Shown here: in pieces, positions 55,100 to 64,000 of the stretch
Position numbering within the stretch: the first letter of the stretch is position 1
How the letters are laid out: each line of letters begins with the position of its first letter
From: Halocaridina rubra
Taxonomy: Eukaryota > Arthropoda > Malacostraca > Decapoda > Atyidae
Direction of reading: 5' to 3'
Assembly: GCA_037179515.1 (NCBI GenBank)
Contig: JAXCGZ010005660.1
Span: forward strand, 252,501 to 316,500
DNA length: 64,000 nucleotides
Translations under genes and position numbers: made by a program
Notes under the pieces: model-generated
Seen by the model: the letters and a program-made list of their open reading frames with translations, nothing else
What the model was told of the DNA's origin: nothing
Databases searched by the model: none

Positions 55100-55273
55100 A
55101 CTAGTCAGCAACAATCATTAAATAACTTGACTAGATTTATCCGAAGTTTAGTAAATTTCTATCGCCAAATCATGAAAATGAAAAAGAGGAAAGCTTGTCA
55201 AGGTATCGTAGTCCGTGTTCAAGGCATTATGGCTATAGAAAATGCTACTGAATTGGCCTCTTACGATGGGTGA
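55100..55273 (+). pseudogene. possible Ty3/Gypsy RT scrap
   Basis: An open stretch contains 'LTRFIRSLVNFYRQI', reminiscent of the 'FLGLVNFYRRFI' motif at the end of the Ty3/Gypsy RT domain. The sequence after it (Lys/Arg-rich, then 'GIVVRVQGIMAIENA') does not continue the Gypsy pattern, so this may be chance. Ends at TGA 55271-55273. Confidence 0.2.
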
Positions 55274-55339
55274 CTTAAGTCTTTGGGTAGAAAATATTTA
55301 TCATTTTTTTTTATATCCCATCGTATTCTAACTTGATAA

Positions 55340-55341
<2 letters not shown>

Positions 55342-55403
<62 letters not shown>
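55342..55403. repeat. (TG)n at 3' end of CR1-like copy
   Basis: About 31 TG units joined directly to the 3' terminal repeats of the minus-strand CR1-like element at 55404. Confidence 0.97.
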
Positions 55404-55405
<2 letters not shown>

Positions 55406-57173
55406 TTACCTAATTGTGATTACCTAATTGTGTTTACGGGAAAGAGCCCAAAGCTCGTATCTTCCCGTCTCCTCATCGGTTCCATTTTAGACTTAGTCAT
55501 ACTTATCGTACCTGTCCTTAAAACTATGGATTGAGATAGCATTAACTACCTCCTCGCTTAGCCAATTCAAATTATCAACTACTCATACACTGAAAAAGTA
55601 TTTCCTTACATCCTGCAAACAAGTTTTCTTACGAAGCTTCAAACTATGACCTCTAGTTCTAGAGCCAGCCATATCGAAATATCGATCCCTATCCACTCTA
55701 TCATAACCATGAAGGAATTTAAAGACTGTCACCATATCCCCCCTTACTCTTCTAGCTTCGAGTGATGGCAAGTCTAATTCCCTCAGTCTCTCATCATAAC
55801 CGAGATTGCGTATTTCTGGGACCAGTTTCGTGGCATGTCTTTGAACTTTTTCAAGCTTAGCTATGTGCTTTTTCAAGTGCGGATTCCAAAAGGGGGCTGC
55901 ATATTCGAGTTTTGGCCTCACATAGGTTACATAAATATTTCTGAACATTTCCTTGTCCATGTGCCTGAAGGCTACCCTTAAATTTGATAAGAATGCATAT
56001 GCTGCCCTTACTACGCCATTTATATGTATTTCTGGAGACAAATCTGCCAGTATGTTTACTCCTAGATCTCTCTCATTTTCTGTCTCTTGAAGTTGTACTC
56101 CAGCCACCGAGTAGTCAAGCTTGGGCCTTCTTGCACTTGTACCCATTCTCATTACCTTACATTTTGAGGTATTGAATTTCATTAGCCACTTTTCTGACCA
56201 CTCATGCAGATTATTTAGATCCTCCTGAAGTTCTCTACCATTGTTCTCGTTTTTTTCTTTCTTCACAATCTTTGCATCATCTGCAAACATATTCATGAAT
56301 GAATTTACAGACTCTGGTAGGTCATGTACATATACAAGGAACAAAAGTGGCCCTAAAACTGAACCCTGTGGAACTCCACTACTAACTCTTCTCCATTCAG
56401 ACACTGAGTGTCTTACTCTAACCCTCTGTTCCCTTCCTTCTAAGTAAGTTTTTATCCATTCCAAAACATTTCCACCTATTCTAGCCATTGCTTGCAGCTT
56501 CCTAATAAGTCTCCCATGTGGAACAGTGTCAAACGCTTTCTGGAAGTCTAGGAATATGCAATCTGCCCAGCCCTCTCTTTCCTGTAAGATTTGGCTTACC
56601 TCATCATAAAATTCTAATAAGTTTGTTACTGTTGATCTACCTTCTCTGAAGCCATGTTGCCTCACTGACAAAAAGTTGAAGGATTCCAAGTGAAGAGAGA
56701 TATGTTTCCTTAGTAGTTTCTCCATAACTTTGCAAACATATGCTGGTCAAGGAAACTGGTCTATAGTTCAGAGCCGTATCCCTCCTTCCCTTTTTGAAGA
56801 TAGGTATCACATTTGCTTGTTTCCAGCATCTTGGAATCTCCCCCGACTCCAGTGACTCCTTAAATATGATACTTAGTGCCACTGATATTGTGTTTGCACA
56901 TTTTTTAAGCACATGAGGGGATATGTCATCAGGACCTGTAGCTTTATGAACATCTAAATCCATCAGCGCTTTGCATACCTCTGTGGCTGTAAGGTTGATG
57001 TTCTCTAATACCGGCCCTTGAGCTTCTATCACTGCAATCTGAGGGGGTGGGGTATTTTCTACTGTAAATACTGACTGAAACTCCTTGTTCAATTCTTTGC
57101 AGATCTCTTCGTCCGTCTCAGTGATGCTTCCATCCGCTCTCTTTAGCCTTAAAACCTGTTCTTTTACCTTCAG
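55404..57173 (-). pseudogene. CR1-like retrotransposon, minus strand, nearly intact RT
   Basis: Read from 57173 down to 55404. The main frame, 55583-56725 (380 residues), holds RT motifs 'HGFREGRSTVTNLLEFYDEV', 'FLDFQKAFDTV', 'GVPQGSVLGPLLFLVYV', FADD at 56276-56287 and the C-terminal 'RGHSLKLRKKTCLQDVRKYF'. The upstream part is in another frame (56637-57173), shifted near 56735 where 'catatg' replaces 'catag'. The 3' end carries two 'gtgattacctaatt' units before (TG)n. It is 5'-truncated at 57173, where an inverted partial copy begins. Confidence 0.82.
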
Positions 57174-57438
57174 AGGAAAACTGAAGGTAAAAGAACAGGT
57201 TTTAAGGCTAAAGAGAGCGGATGGAAGCATCACTGAGACGGACGAAAAGATCTGCAAAGAATTGAACAAGGAGTTTCAGTCAGTATTTACAGTAGAAAAT
57301 ACCCCACCCCCTCAGATTGCAGTGATAGAAGCTCAAGGGCCGGTATTAGAGAACATCAACCTTACAGCCACAGAGGTATGCAAAGCGCTGATGGATTTAG
57401 ATGTTCATAAAGCTACAGGTCCTGATGACATATCCCCT
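56916..57438. repeat. near-perfect palindrome in CR1-like sequence
   Basis: Arms 56916-57173 and 57181-57438 (258 bp each) are inverted copies around a 7-bp spacer (aggaaaa). I found one mismatch by eye (57112-57116 region against 57243-57247). Confidence 0.9.
57181..57438 (+). mobile_element. CR1-like fragment, plus strand (palindrome arm)
   Basis: Encodes 'LKVKEQVLRLKRADGSITET' through 'HKATGPDDISP', the same RT N-terminal segment as the adjoining minus-strand copy but inverted. Ends in a short TG run at 57438. Confidence 0.8.
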
Positions 57439-57446
57439 GTGTGTGT

Positions 57447-58248
57447 GTGATTACCTAATTGTGATTACCTAATTGTGTTTACGGGAAAGAGCCCAAAGCT
57501 CGTATCTTCCCGTCTCCTGATCGGTTCCATTTTTAGACTTAGTGATACTTATCATACCTGTCCTTAAAACTATGGATTGAGGTAGCATTAACTACCTCCT
57601 CGCTTAGCGAATTCCAATTATCAACTACTCTTACACTGAAAAAGTATTTCCTTACATCCTGCAAACAAGTTTTCTTCCGAAGCTTCAAACTATGACCTCT
57701 AGTTCTAGAGCCAGCCATATCGAAATATCGATCCCTATCCACTCTATCATAACCATGAAGGAATTTAAAGACTGTCACCATATCCCCCCTTACTCTTCTA
57801 GCTTCGAGTGATGGCAAGTCTAATTCCCTCAGCCTCTCATCATAACCGAGATTGCGTATTTCTGGCACCAGTTTCGTGGCATGTCTTTGAACTTTTTCAA
57901 GCTTAGCTATGTGCTTTTTCAAGTGCGGATTCCAAAAGGGGGCTGCATATTCGAGTTTTGGCCTCACATAGGTTACATAAATATTTCTGAACATTTCCTT
58001 GTCCATGTGCCTGAAGGCTACCCTTACATTTGATAAGAATGCATATGCTGCCCTTACTACGCCATTTATATGTATTTCTGGAGACAAATCTGCCAATATG
58101 TTTACTCCTAGATCTCTCTCATTTTCTGTCTCCTGAAGTTGTACTCCAGCCACCGAGTAGTCAAGCTTGGGCCTTCTTGCACTTGTACCCATTCTCATTA
58201 CCTTACATTTTGAGGTATTGAATTTCATTAGCCACTTTTCTGACCACT

Positions 58249-58252
<4 letters not shown>
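57447..58252 (-). pseudogene. CR1-like retrotransposon 3' part
   Basis: 5'-truncated copy whose frame 57539-58228 (229 residues) starts within 'MKFNTSKCKVMRMGTSARR' and runs intact to the C-terminal 'NSFKDRYDKYH'-type end ('HSFKDRYDKYH'). The 3' repeats sit at about 57448-57475 next to a short TG run, and the 5' truncation point sits at the TG run 58251-58283. Confidence 0.8.

Positions 58253-58283
<31 letters not shown>
58251..58283. repeat. (TG)n between CR1-like copies
   Basis: TG run with one 'cg' step, lying between the truncated 5' end of one CR1-like copy and the 3' end of the next. Confidence 0.95.
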
Positions 58284-58286
<3 letters not shown>

Positions 58287-58473
58287 ATTGCCTAATTGTG
58301 CTTACGGGAAAGAGCCAAAAGCTCGTATCTTCCCGTCTCCTGATCGTTTCCATTTTCTACTTAAGTGATACTTATCATATCTGTCCTTAAAACTATAGAT
58401 TGAGATAGCATTAACTACCTCCTCGCTTAGCCAATTCCAATTATCAACTACTCTTACACTGAAAAAGTATTTC
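58284..58473 (-). mobile_element. CR1-like 3' fragment cut by the BEL/Pao LTR
   Basis: 3' UTR and last codons matching 57447-57640, stopping at 'gaaaaagtatttct' where the LTR begins. The remainder should lie beyond the element's other LTR, outside the window. Confidence 0.75.
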
Positions 58474-58477
58474 TTTT

Positions 58478-60062
58478 TGTGGAGGATTTCCTGTGTGTTA
58501 TTAACCTTCGATCTTATAACCCCCTAAATTCGGAAATCCTGACACGGCTTCAGTAGAGGCCTACCACGATCTCAAAATTAAATCCTCTACCAATAGAATA
58601 TAATTAATATTACATGCATAGACATACATGCAAATATTTTATAAGGGGGTTTATGAACTGCTCATATGTGAATATTTAAATGAACTCTCCTCACCTTAAA
58701 TTAAAACTTCCTCATACAGAATAATAAATTTTCTAACATACATTCTACCTACGAGTGTTCAATTAAATGAGCTCATTCTGTCCCTCACACGTTGTTATAA
58801 ATATTGTTAGAAATAAAATAAATCTGTACTTATCTATCCGGATAACCCTGATGTCGTCAGCAATCACGGGACTCCGAATCAAAAACGTATCTTCTGATCC
58901 ACGGATCTCTATCACATTCTTCTACTTGAGTGTCTCGTAACGCCCCACGAGAACAACAAACTTTTTGTGAGCCACATATGCACCATCAATAATCACGGTA
59001 GCAAATGTATTTCATAAATATTAGTTACGACTGCTTTCACGCATTAGAATTATGTCACACACATGATGGTCTCGTAGCATCTCACGAGGACAACTAAGAA
59101 TAAACTTATAAGTACTGTCAATAAACACAGTAAAAATGAGTGCCTCGTAGCATCTCACGACAGCAACTAAACCTTTTGTAAGAAAGTCTTACAAAACTCC
59201 CCTCGTTTCTTGGGGTCCTTGGTTACAACGCTTCTTTGTTTAAACAGGCGAGGCAATAAGCGTTATCAAGGAGGTGAAGGGTTAATGGCTAAAATCCATT
59301 AATGACCTACATTCCTTTCTCCAAGTCTTCTACAGCCAGGCTTCATAATAAACTACACATTATACATACGACTATACGTGTATAATATTTATGTAACCTA
59401 TGTGAGGCCAAAACTCGAATATGCAGCCCCCTTTTGGAATCCGCACTTGAAAAAGCACATAGCTAAGCTTGAAAAAGTTCAAAGACATGCCACAAAACTG
59501 GTGCCAGAAATACGCAATCTCGGTTATGATGAGAGGCTGAGGAAATTAGACTTGCCATCACTCGAAGCTAGAAGAGTAAGGGGGGATATGGTGACAGTCT
59601 TTAAATTCCTTCATGGTTATGATAGAGTGGATAGGGATCGATATTTCGATATGGCTGGCTCTAGAACTAGAGGTCATAGTTTGAAGCTTCGGAAGAAAAC
59701 TTGTTTGCAGGATGTAAGGAAATACTTTTTCAGTGTAAGAGTAGTTGATAATTGGAATTGGCTAAGCGAGGAGGTAGTTAATGCTACCTCAATCCATAGT
59801 TTTAAGGACAGGTATGATAAGTATCACTAAGTCTAAAAATGGAACCGATCAGGAGACGGGAAGATACGAGCTTTGGGCTCTTTCCCGTAAACACAATTAG
59901 GTAATCACAATTAGGTAATCACATGATAGAAATTAATAAGTACACATACTAAGTTTAAAAGTATGCATTCATGCACTTACATTACAATAAACGAAACTAT
60001 ATGCAAAACAACACTTACATAATGTACGTAGAAATAAACTGTCTTGAAATATATTCAAGACA
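58478..60062 (-). repeat. 3' LTR of BEL/Pao element (with nested insertion)
   Basis: On the minus strand it starts TGTCTTGAATATATTTCAAG and ends CCACA. Without the nested CR1-like fragment it is about 1045 bp. 58478-58865 matches 63614-64000 closely; the rest of the partner LTR lies outside the window. It includes repeated 'ctcgtagcatctcacga' motifs near 59070-59165. Confidence 0.8.
59384..59923 (+). mobile_element. CR1-like 3' fragment nested in the LTR
   Basis: 5'-truncated copy. The frame 59378-59830 encodes 'YVTYVRPKLEYAAPFWNPHL' to the C-terminal end with no stop, followed by the 3' UTR and two 'cacaattaggtaatcac' repeats. No obvious target duplication. The partner LTR is too short in the window to show the empty site. 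Confidence 0.8.
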
Positions 60063-60076
60063 TCCTGGGCCCCTCA
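60063..60076 (-). promoter_or_regulatory. candidate polypurine tract
   Basis: On the minus strand 'gaggggcccagga' lies directly before the LTR start. It is purine-rich but broken by ccc. Position is the main argument. Confidence 0.4.
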
Positions 60077-60110
60077 AAAAAAAAAAAAATGGGGGGTCTC
60101 CCTATCAGTA

Positions 60111-61256
60111 TTACAATTTATCATCTATGATTAAGCTTGCCCACATTTCTTCAACCCTTTGGGCAGCTTGACATTCAGATCTTTCATAATTTGATGATTC
60201 CTCTTTGTATACTTCTGACAACAGATATTCCCATGAGAGCCTTTCAGACCAAGCTCTCTGAATAAGAATTTTTCCTCTTCTTAGTAAGGGTGATATTAGA
60301 CCTAAGGGGTCCAAAAATATACCCACCAGTGACAGAAGTTTCTGTTTTGTCAGCACTTCATCTCTAGCCTGCAGACCTTTCAACGACAACTTGTCTGTAT
60401 TTACATTCCAGATTACACTAAAGATTGTTTCTTTAGGAGATCTAGATTTTTCAGAAAGGCGCTGATCCAGTACCCTTTGAAGTCTTGCATTGTTGGAATT
60501 CAATGCTTGCAGTGATATTTTGGCCTTTTCCCACTCTACATCTGCAGTATTGCATATATCAAACTGTTTCTCTTCACTGGGACAAGCATCCAACAAATTA
60601 TCCACATGAACATTCTCCAATATTTTCTCCAACTTTTCTATTAGAGACTTAATTTGTCCAAAGGCACTCTGAAAATTGTGTAGGAGAGGAGTGTGGATAG
60701 GCTTCAAGGGAATAGAATCTGTAAAACTTCTAAGTGTAGTTTTATCTTCGTAATGCACTTCTTGCTTTACTCTAATACTCTCTGGCTCCCACAACTTATT
60801 AACAGGCTCTATGGCCTTCTCAATCAACAACTTATTAACAGGCTCTATGGCCTCTTCACTCAACAACTTATTAACTGGCTTTATGGCCTCATCAATTAAC
60901 TCTTTTGTTGTAGTAGGCAATAACTGTGTTCCAACTCGCATAACAAGTTGGTTTTGTACACTACTGGATCCATGTTGAGCATCACGAGGAATATGGCCAT
61001 ACAACATGACACCACCTGGTGTTTCCATCAAAGTATAGACATCCCACTTGTTAATACCACTAACAAACTGACTAAAATGTAAGGCACCAATAACAATACC
61101 AAAGTTATCAAGTACATCACTATCAATATCTTCATCGGCCAACTTGTGACCATTAGACTTTAACACATTTGCAGCCTTTGCTAGTCCTGGAGTGTGGATG
61201 TTAATTACCATGTCATCAACCACGAGTAATTTAACTCTGGCTCTTCTTTTCCCCAA
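60111..61256 (-). pseudogene. BEL/Pao pol: protease end, RT scraps, A17-type C-terminus
   Basis: A 381-residue open frame. Residues 1-110 match the end of the Pao protease domain ('NFGIVIGALHFSQFVSG', 'TPGGVMLYGHIP'). Residues 130-165 hold a 3-fold 13-residue repeat ('EAIEPVNKLL' type). The RT palm is reduced to scraps: 'VHVDNLLDACPSEEKQ', resembling the Y-V-D-D-L box, near residue 210. The C-terminal part ('FSVIWNVNTDKLSL', 'LLSLVGIFLDPLGLISPLL', 'IQRAWSERLSWEYL') fits the post-RT region of BEL/Pao pol. Most of RT, RNase H and integrase are missing, yet the frame is open, suggesting in-frame internal deletion. Confidence 0.75.
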
Positions 61257-61270
61257 TTTGATAACTACAT

Positions 61271-61498
61271 TTACAACAGGAAAACTTTCTTTCTTCGTCT
61301 CAGAACGAAATGATCAATACCAAGAGATATTTCATCTACTGGGCTTAATTTAAGCCATTCAGCTAATTCCCTAGTTTTAAAGGAACACTGGGAACCTGTA
61401 TCAAAGAATAACCTAGTATTTACCCAAAGATTTCCCTTTGAGATGCTTATTTTTCCACTTGCTGTAGGCAGAGCACATGAAGGTAAACTCGGCTTCAC
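61271..61498 (-). pseudogene. BEL/Pao aspartic protease, N-terminal part
   Basis: A 75-residue frame with the catalytic D-T-G-S at 61391-61402 ('RLFFDTGSQCSF'), followed by 'LKLSPVDEISLGI'. It ends at a stop before 61271; the domain continues in another frame at 61256. Processes gag-pol in active relatives; broken here. Confidence 0.7.
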
Positions 61499-61507
61499 TA
61501 TTTGCCT

Positions 61508-62860
61508 CTATGCTGCCTTCATAGTCATCACACCAACATGTTTCTTGTTCTTTTCTGAGTCAGAATGTTCTTGCTCATTGCTTGACTCATCTATTTTTGA
61601 ACCATTTTCTGACTGTTCATTCAGAAATGTAGGTTCTTCAAACCTTCTACGAAATTTTGACTCTTGTTCATAACACAAGGCTACATGATGACCATTTTCC
61701 TTACACTTCTTACAGTTTAACTGAGTGTAACATTCATTTGCATAATGCCCTGACTGAGTACATCTCAGACATTTGTTATTGTTTCTCAATTTGTCTTTGC
61801 GTTCATTTATGCTAACTACTTTATTACAGTGCTCAGACTTATGACTTTGCCAACCACAAAACGCACATTCTGATCTACTATTTACTACCTTAGCAGTAGC
61901 ACCATAACTACCCATATTCTTTTTATAGGACTGGGTCTCATCTCTCTGGTAGGTTTGAGTCTCTCCCTATGTGTTACCTTTAGTAAAGTTGCCTTCTATA
62001 TAATATACATATTTTCCCAGTTCCTTCAAGAGGGTTTCAAATGTAGGATATTTTGTGTCTATTTTCATGCTAATCCAGTTCTCAACATCTGGCAATTTCA
62101 TGATCACGAGTTCTGAAAACACCCAATCAGTGTTCTCCATGTCTTTATAATTTTTCAAACTTCGAGTAATGGCTTCTACTTCCTGCTTGAACTTAAAAAG
62201 TGATGAATAATTAGAAGAGGGAGTTGGTATTTTTAAAAATTTCCTCATTAAATTTCGTACAATCCTGTCCTTGCTGGCATAAACAGCTTGTAGCTGTTGA
62301 ATCACTCATCATAACTCTCACTAGCAACAGGATATCCCTTTATGGTGTCTTTTGCATCTCCTTTAAGGGCATTTCTCAAGATGGTAAACTTTGTCATAGT
62401 TGCCATAGAAGTACTATGTACTAAACTATCAATCGTATCCTAAAACTCGTTCGATTCATCAGTTTCCAGAGAACTGCGGTATTTTTACTTCAGGAAATTT
62501 AGGTGTGGGTTGCCCACTGGGGAGGCTTGAACTCTCGGAACTAGAAGCTCTAATACTCTTCATAATTCCTAACTTACGAATCCGTTCTAGGACAGCTAAG
62601 CTAATATTATTTACTGTTTCATCTAGATTGTCATGTTCTGTATCCTCCTCTTCAGAATCCCTTTTAAGGGGCTTATACTCGATATATTTTTCATATTTCC
62701 TATCATATCTTCCAAATCTTTCTGTTAGCGTATGATGACACCTTTCTAAATAATTAACAACAAGTGTCTCATCATCTTTGGCAAGTTCTGTTTGACACTG
62801 AACACAATCACGTTGAACCAATTCCCGAAGGCGTTTTAATGCCTCAGGTTCAACCGACAT
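61508..62860 (-). pseudogene. BEL/Pao gag
   Basis: Likely start ATG at 62858-62860 ('MSVEPEALKRLRELVQRD'). An N-terminal acidic/helical part is followed by 'FPEVKIPQFSGN', the typical entry to DUF1759. The frame then breaks (62306-62459, at least two stops, around 'STSMATMTKFTILRNALKGD'). It resumes at 61967-62305 ('LQAVYASKDRIVRNLMRKFL'). 61508-61915 holds three CX2CX4HX4C zinc knuckles (CAFCGWQSHKSEHC, CLRCTQSGHYANEC, CKKCKENGHHVALC), as in active BEL/Pao gags. Nucleocapsid function in relatives; inactive here through stops. Confidence 0.8.
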
Positions 62861-62962
62861 ATTGAAAAAGCAAATAGAACAAAACAACAAACAAATAGTT
62901 GATGCAATTTTATCATCAAAGAATCCTCGATCTTCTTTATGCATCCACAATGCAACGAACAA

Positions 62963-63613
62963 TCACTCTGTAAAGAGTATCAAAGGACAATCTTCCAAAA
63001 TTTCAAGATAATAACATACAGTTATTTAATTCCATCAATTATGACGCCAATCCTCAAAGTGTAAAACACACTTTTCATCAATTAAACGACACTGTTAAGT
63101 CAGCAACAGTAAATGGAAAGTGCAATGCAAACCACACTGTTCCTCAAATAAACGACACTGTGCACCTAGCAGTAGGTGGGTCACTACCTTCTCTTTATTT
63201 ACGTAAACAAAGGAATCAATACGACATTCTAGACATCGTTAAATGGGAAATATGTAAACACACAAATCCCTAAAAACCACTGTTCACCCAGCCGAAATTG
63301 GGTACTAATATCCAAATTACTTAATGGAAGCTCAACTACGAAAGTATATTTCGTTTCCACAGATAGAGAAACGCTTTATCCACGCGGGAAAAGGATTCTC
63401 TTATTTATTTCAACAACCACTTAAATTTCAAAGTTATATTCGCAATATTCATGCAAATACATGCAATGCTCCTCCTTTTTTTTCCGATGAAATGTGGATG
63501 ATTTTAACCGTAGAGTTTTACACTAACTTCTTACAAGGTGGGAGTTTATCTAAAATGTACACTATTTTCACCATTACCACACCAATTCTCATCCGGTTCG
63601 AAGGATCAAAAGC
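62963..63613 (-). other. BEL/Pao 5' leader with candidate primer-binding site
   Basis: About 750 bases between the 5' LTR and the gag ATG. On the minus strand the leader begins 'gcttttgatccttcgaaccg'. A 'TTCGAACCGGAT'-type start is what I would expect for a primer-binding site in this group, but the tRNA is not identified. It contains repeated 'aacgacactgt' motifs (about 63085, 63152). Confidence 0.45.
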
Positions 63614-64000
63614 TGTGGAGGATTTCCTGTGTGTTATTAACCTTCGATCTTATAACCCCCTAAATTCGGAAATCCTGACACGGCTTCAGTAGAGGCCTAC
63701 CACGATCTCAAAATTAAATCCTCTACCAATAGAATATAATTCATATTACATGCATAGACATACATGCAAATATTTTATAAGGGGGTTTATGAACTGCTCA
63801 TATGTGAATATTTAAATGAACTCTCCTCACCTGAAATTAAAACTTCCTCATACAGAATAATAAATTTTCTAACATACATTCTACCTACGAGTGTTCAGTT
63901 AAATGAGCTCATTCTGTCCCTCACACGTAGTTATAAATATTGTTAGAAATAAATAAATCTGTACTTATCTATCCGGATAACCCTGATGTCGTCAGCAATC
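63614..64000 (-). repeat. 5' LTR of BEL/Pao element, partial
   Basis: Matches 58478-58865 with few differences (for example aat/cat near 63742, a/g near 63898, and one A fewer near 63953). Truncated by the window end. Confidence 0.85.

Larger units (their letters stand above)
58478..64000 (-). mobile_element. BEL/Pao LTR retrotransposon, decayed, runs off window
   Basis: Minus-strand element with a 3' LTR (58478-60062), partial pol, protease, gag, leader, and a 5' LTR entered at 63614. The LTR edges match base for base at 58478 and 63614 (TGTGGAGGATTTCCTG). Family evidence: DUF1759-type gag, three zinc knuckles, a D-T-G-S protease of A17 type, and a pol C-terminal 'IFLDPLGLISPLL'-type segment. 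The catalytic RT region is largely deleted, and RNase H and integrase are absent. It is therefore not autonomous. Confidence 0.85.

Noticed and set aside
60787..60895. CRISPR-like array
   Set aside because: Repeats are contiguous, in frame within pol, and have no unique spacers.

Overview
The window looks like gene-poor, repeat-dense genomic DNA from an arthropod, most likely a decapod crustacean. The evidence is long (TA)n and (AAT)n microsatellites, several non-LTR retrotransposon families, a BEL/Pao LTR element and tRNA-derived SINEs, in AT-rich DNA with no bacterial gene organisation. No conventional host gene with recognisable exons was found. The species assignment is inference from repeat content.

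The first 54 kb is a degenerate tandem array. Blocks recur in the same order and orientation: (a) a serine/glycine/threonine-rich 45-bp minisatellite block, usually right after an (AAT)n run; (b) a 0.3-0.6 kb spacer; (c) often a (TA)n tract; (d) a ~1.1 kb AT-rich spacer; (e) an old antisense LINE 3' fragment; (f) a spacer; (g) (TA)n; (h) a younger antisense LINE copy of the same family; (i) spacer with (AAT)n, in some units with a decayed Jockey-like pol. I number the units by the end of the serine-rich block: U0 1-11937, U1 11938-21697, U2 21698-43730, U3 43731-53936, U4 53937 onward. The serine-rich copies are S1 (10534-11937), S2 (20333-21697), S3 (42307-43730) and S4 (52561-53936). S1 and S2 are fully open on the + strand; S3 and S4 are broken.

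Later insertions separate the units. U2 carries a CR1-like element (25393-27233), a two-ORF LINE (28249-32907) and an RTE element (36537-39663) with a visible 16-bp target-site duplication. U3 carries another CR1-like element (43913-47086) and a head-to-tail pair of terminal-inverted-repeat elements (48621-51735). U0 and U2 share a SINE that U1 and U3 lack.

From 55 kb on the array gives way to a cluster of CR1-like fragments at (TG)n runs (55342-58473), including a 258-bp-arm palindrome, and then to a BEL/Pao LTR retrotransposon on the minus strand (58478 to beyond the window end). This element has decayed gag, protease and partial pol, and a CR1-like fragment sits inside its 3' LTR. Nearly every coding stretch is a retroelement remnant with stops or frameshifts. 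The only long intact frames not explained by known retroelements are the serine-rich repeats, and their coding status is unproven.
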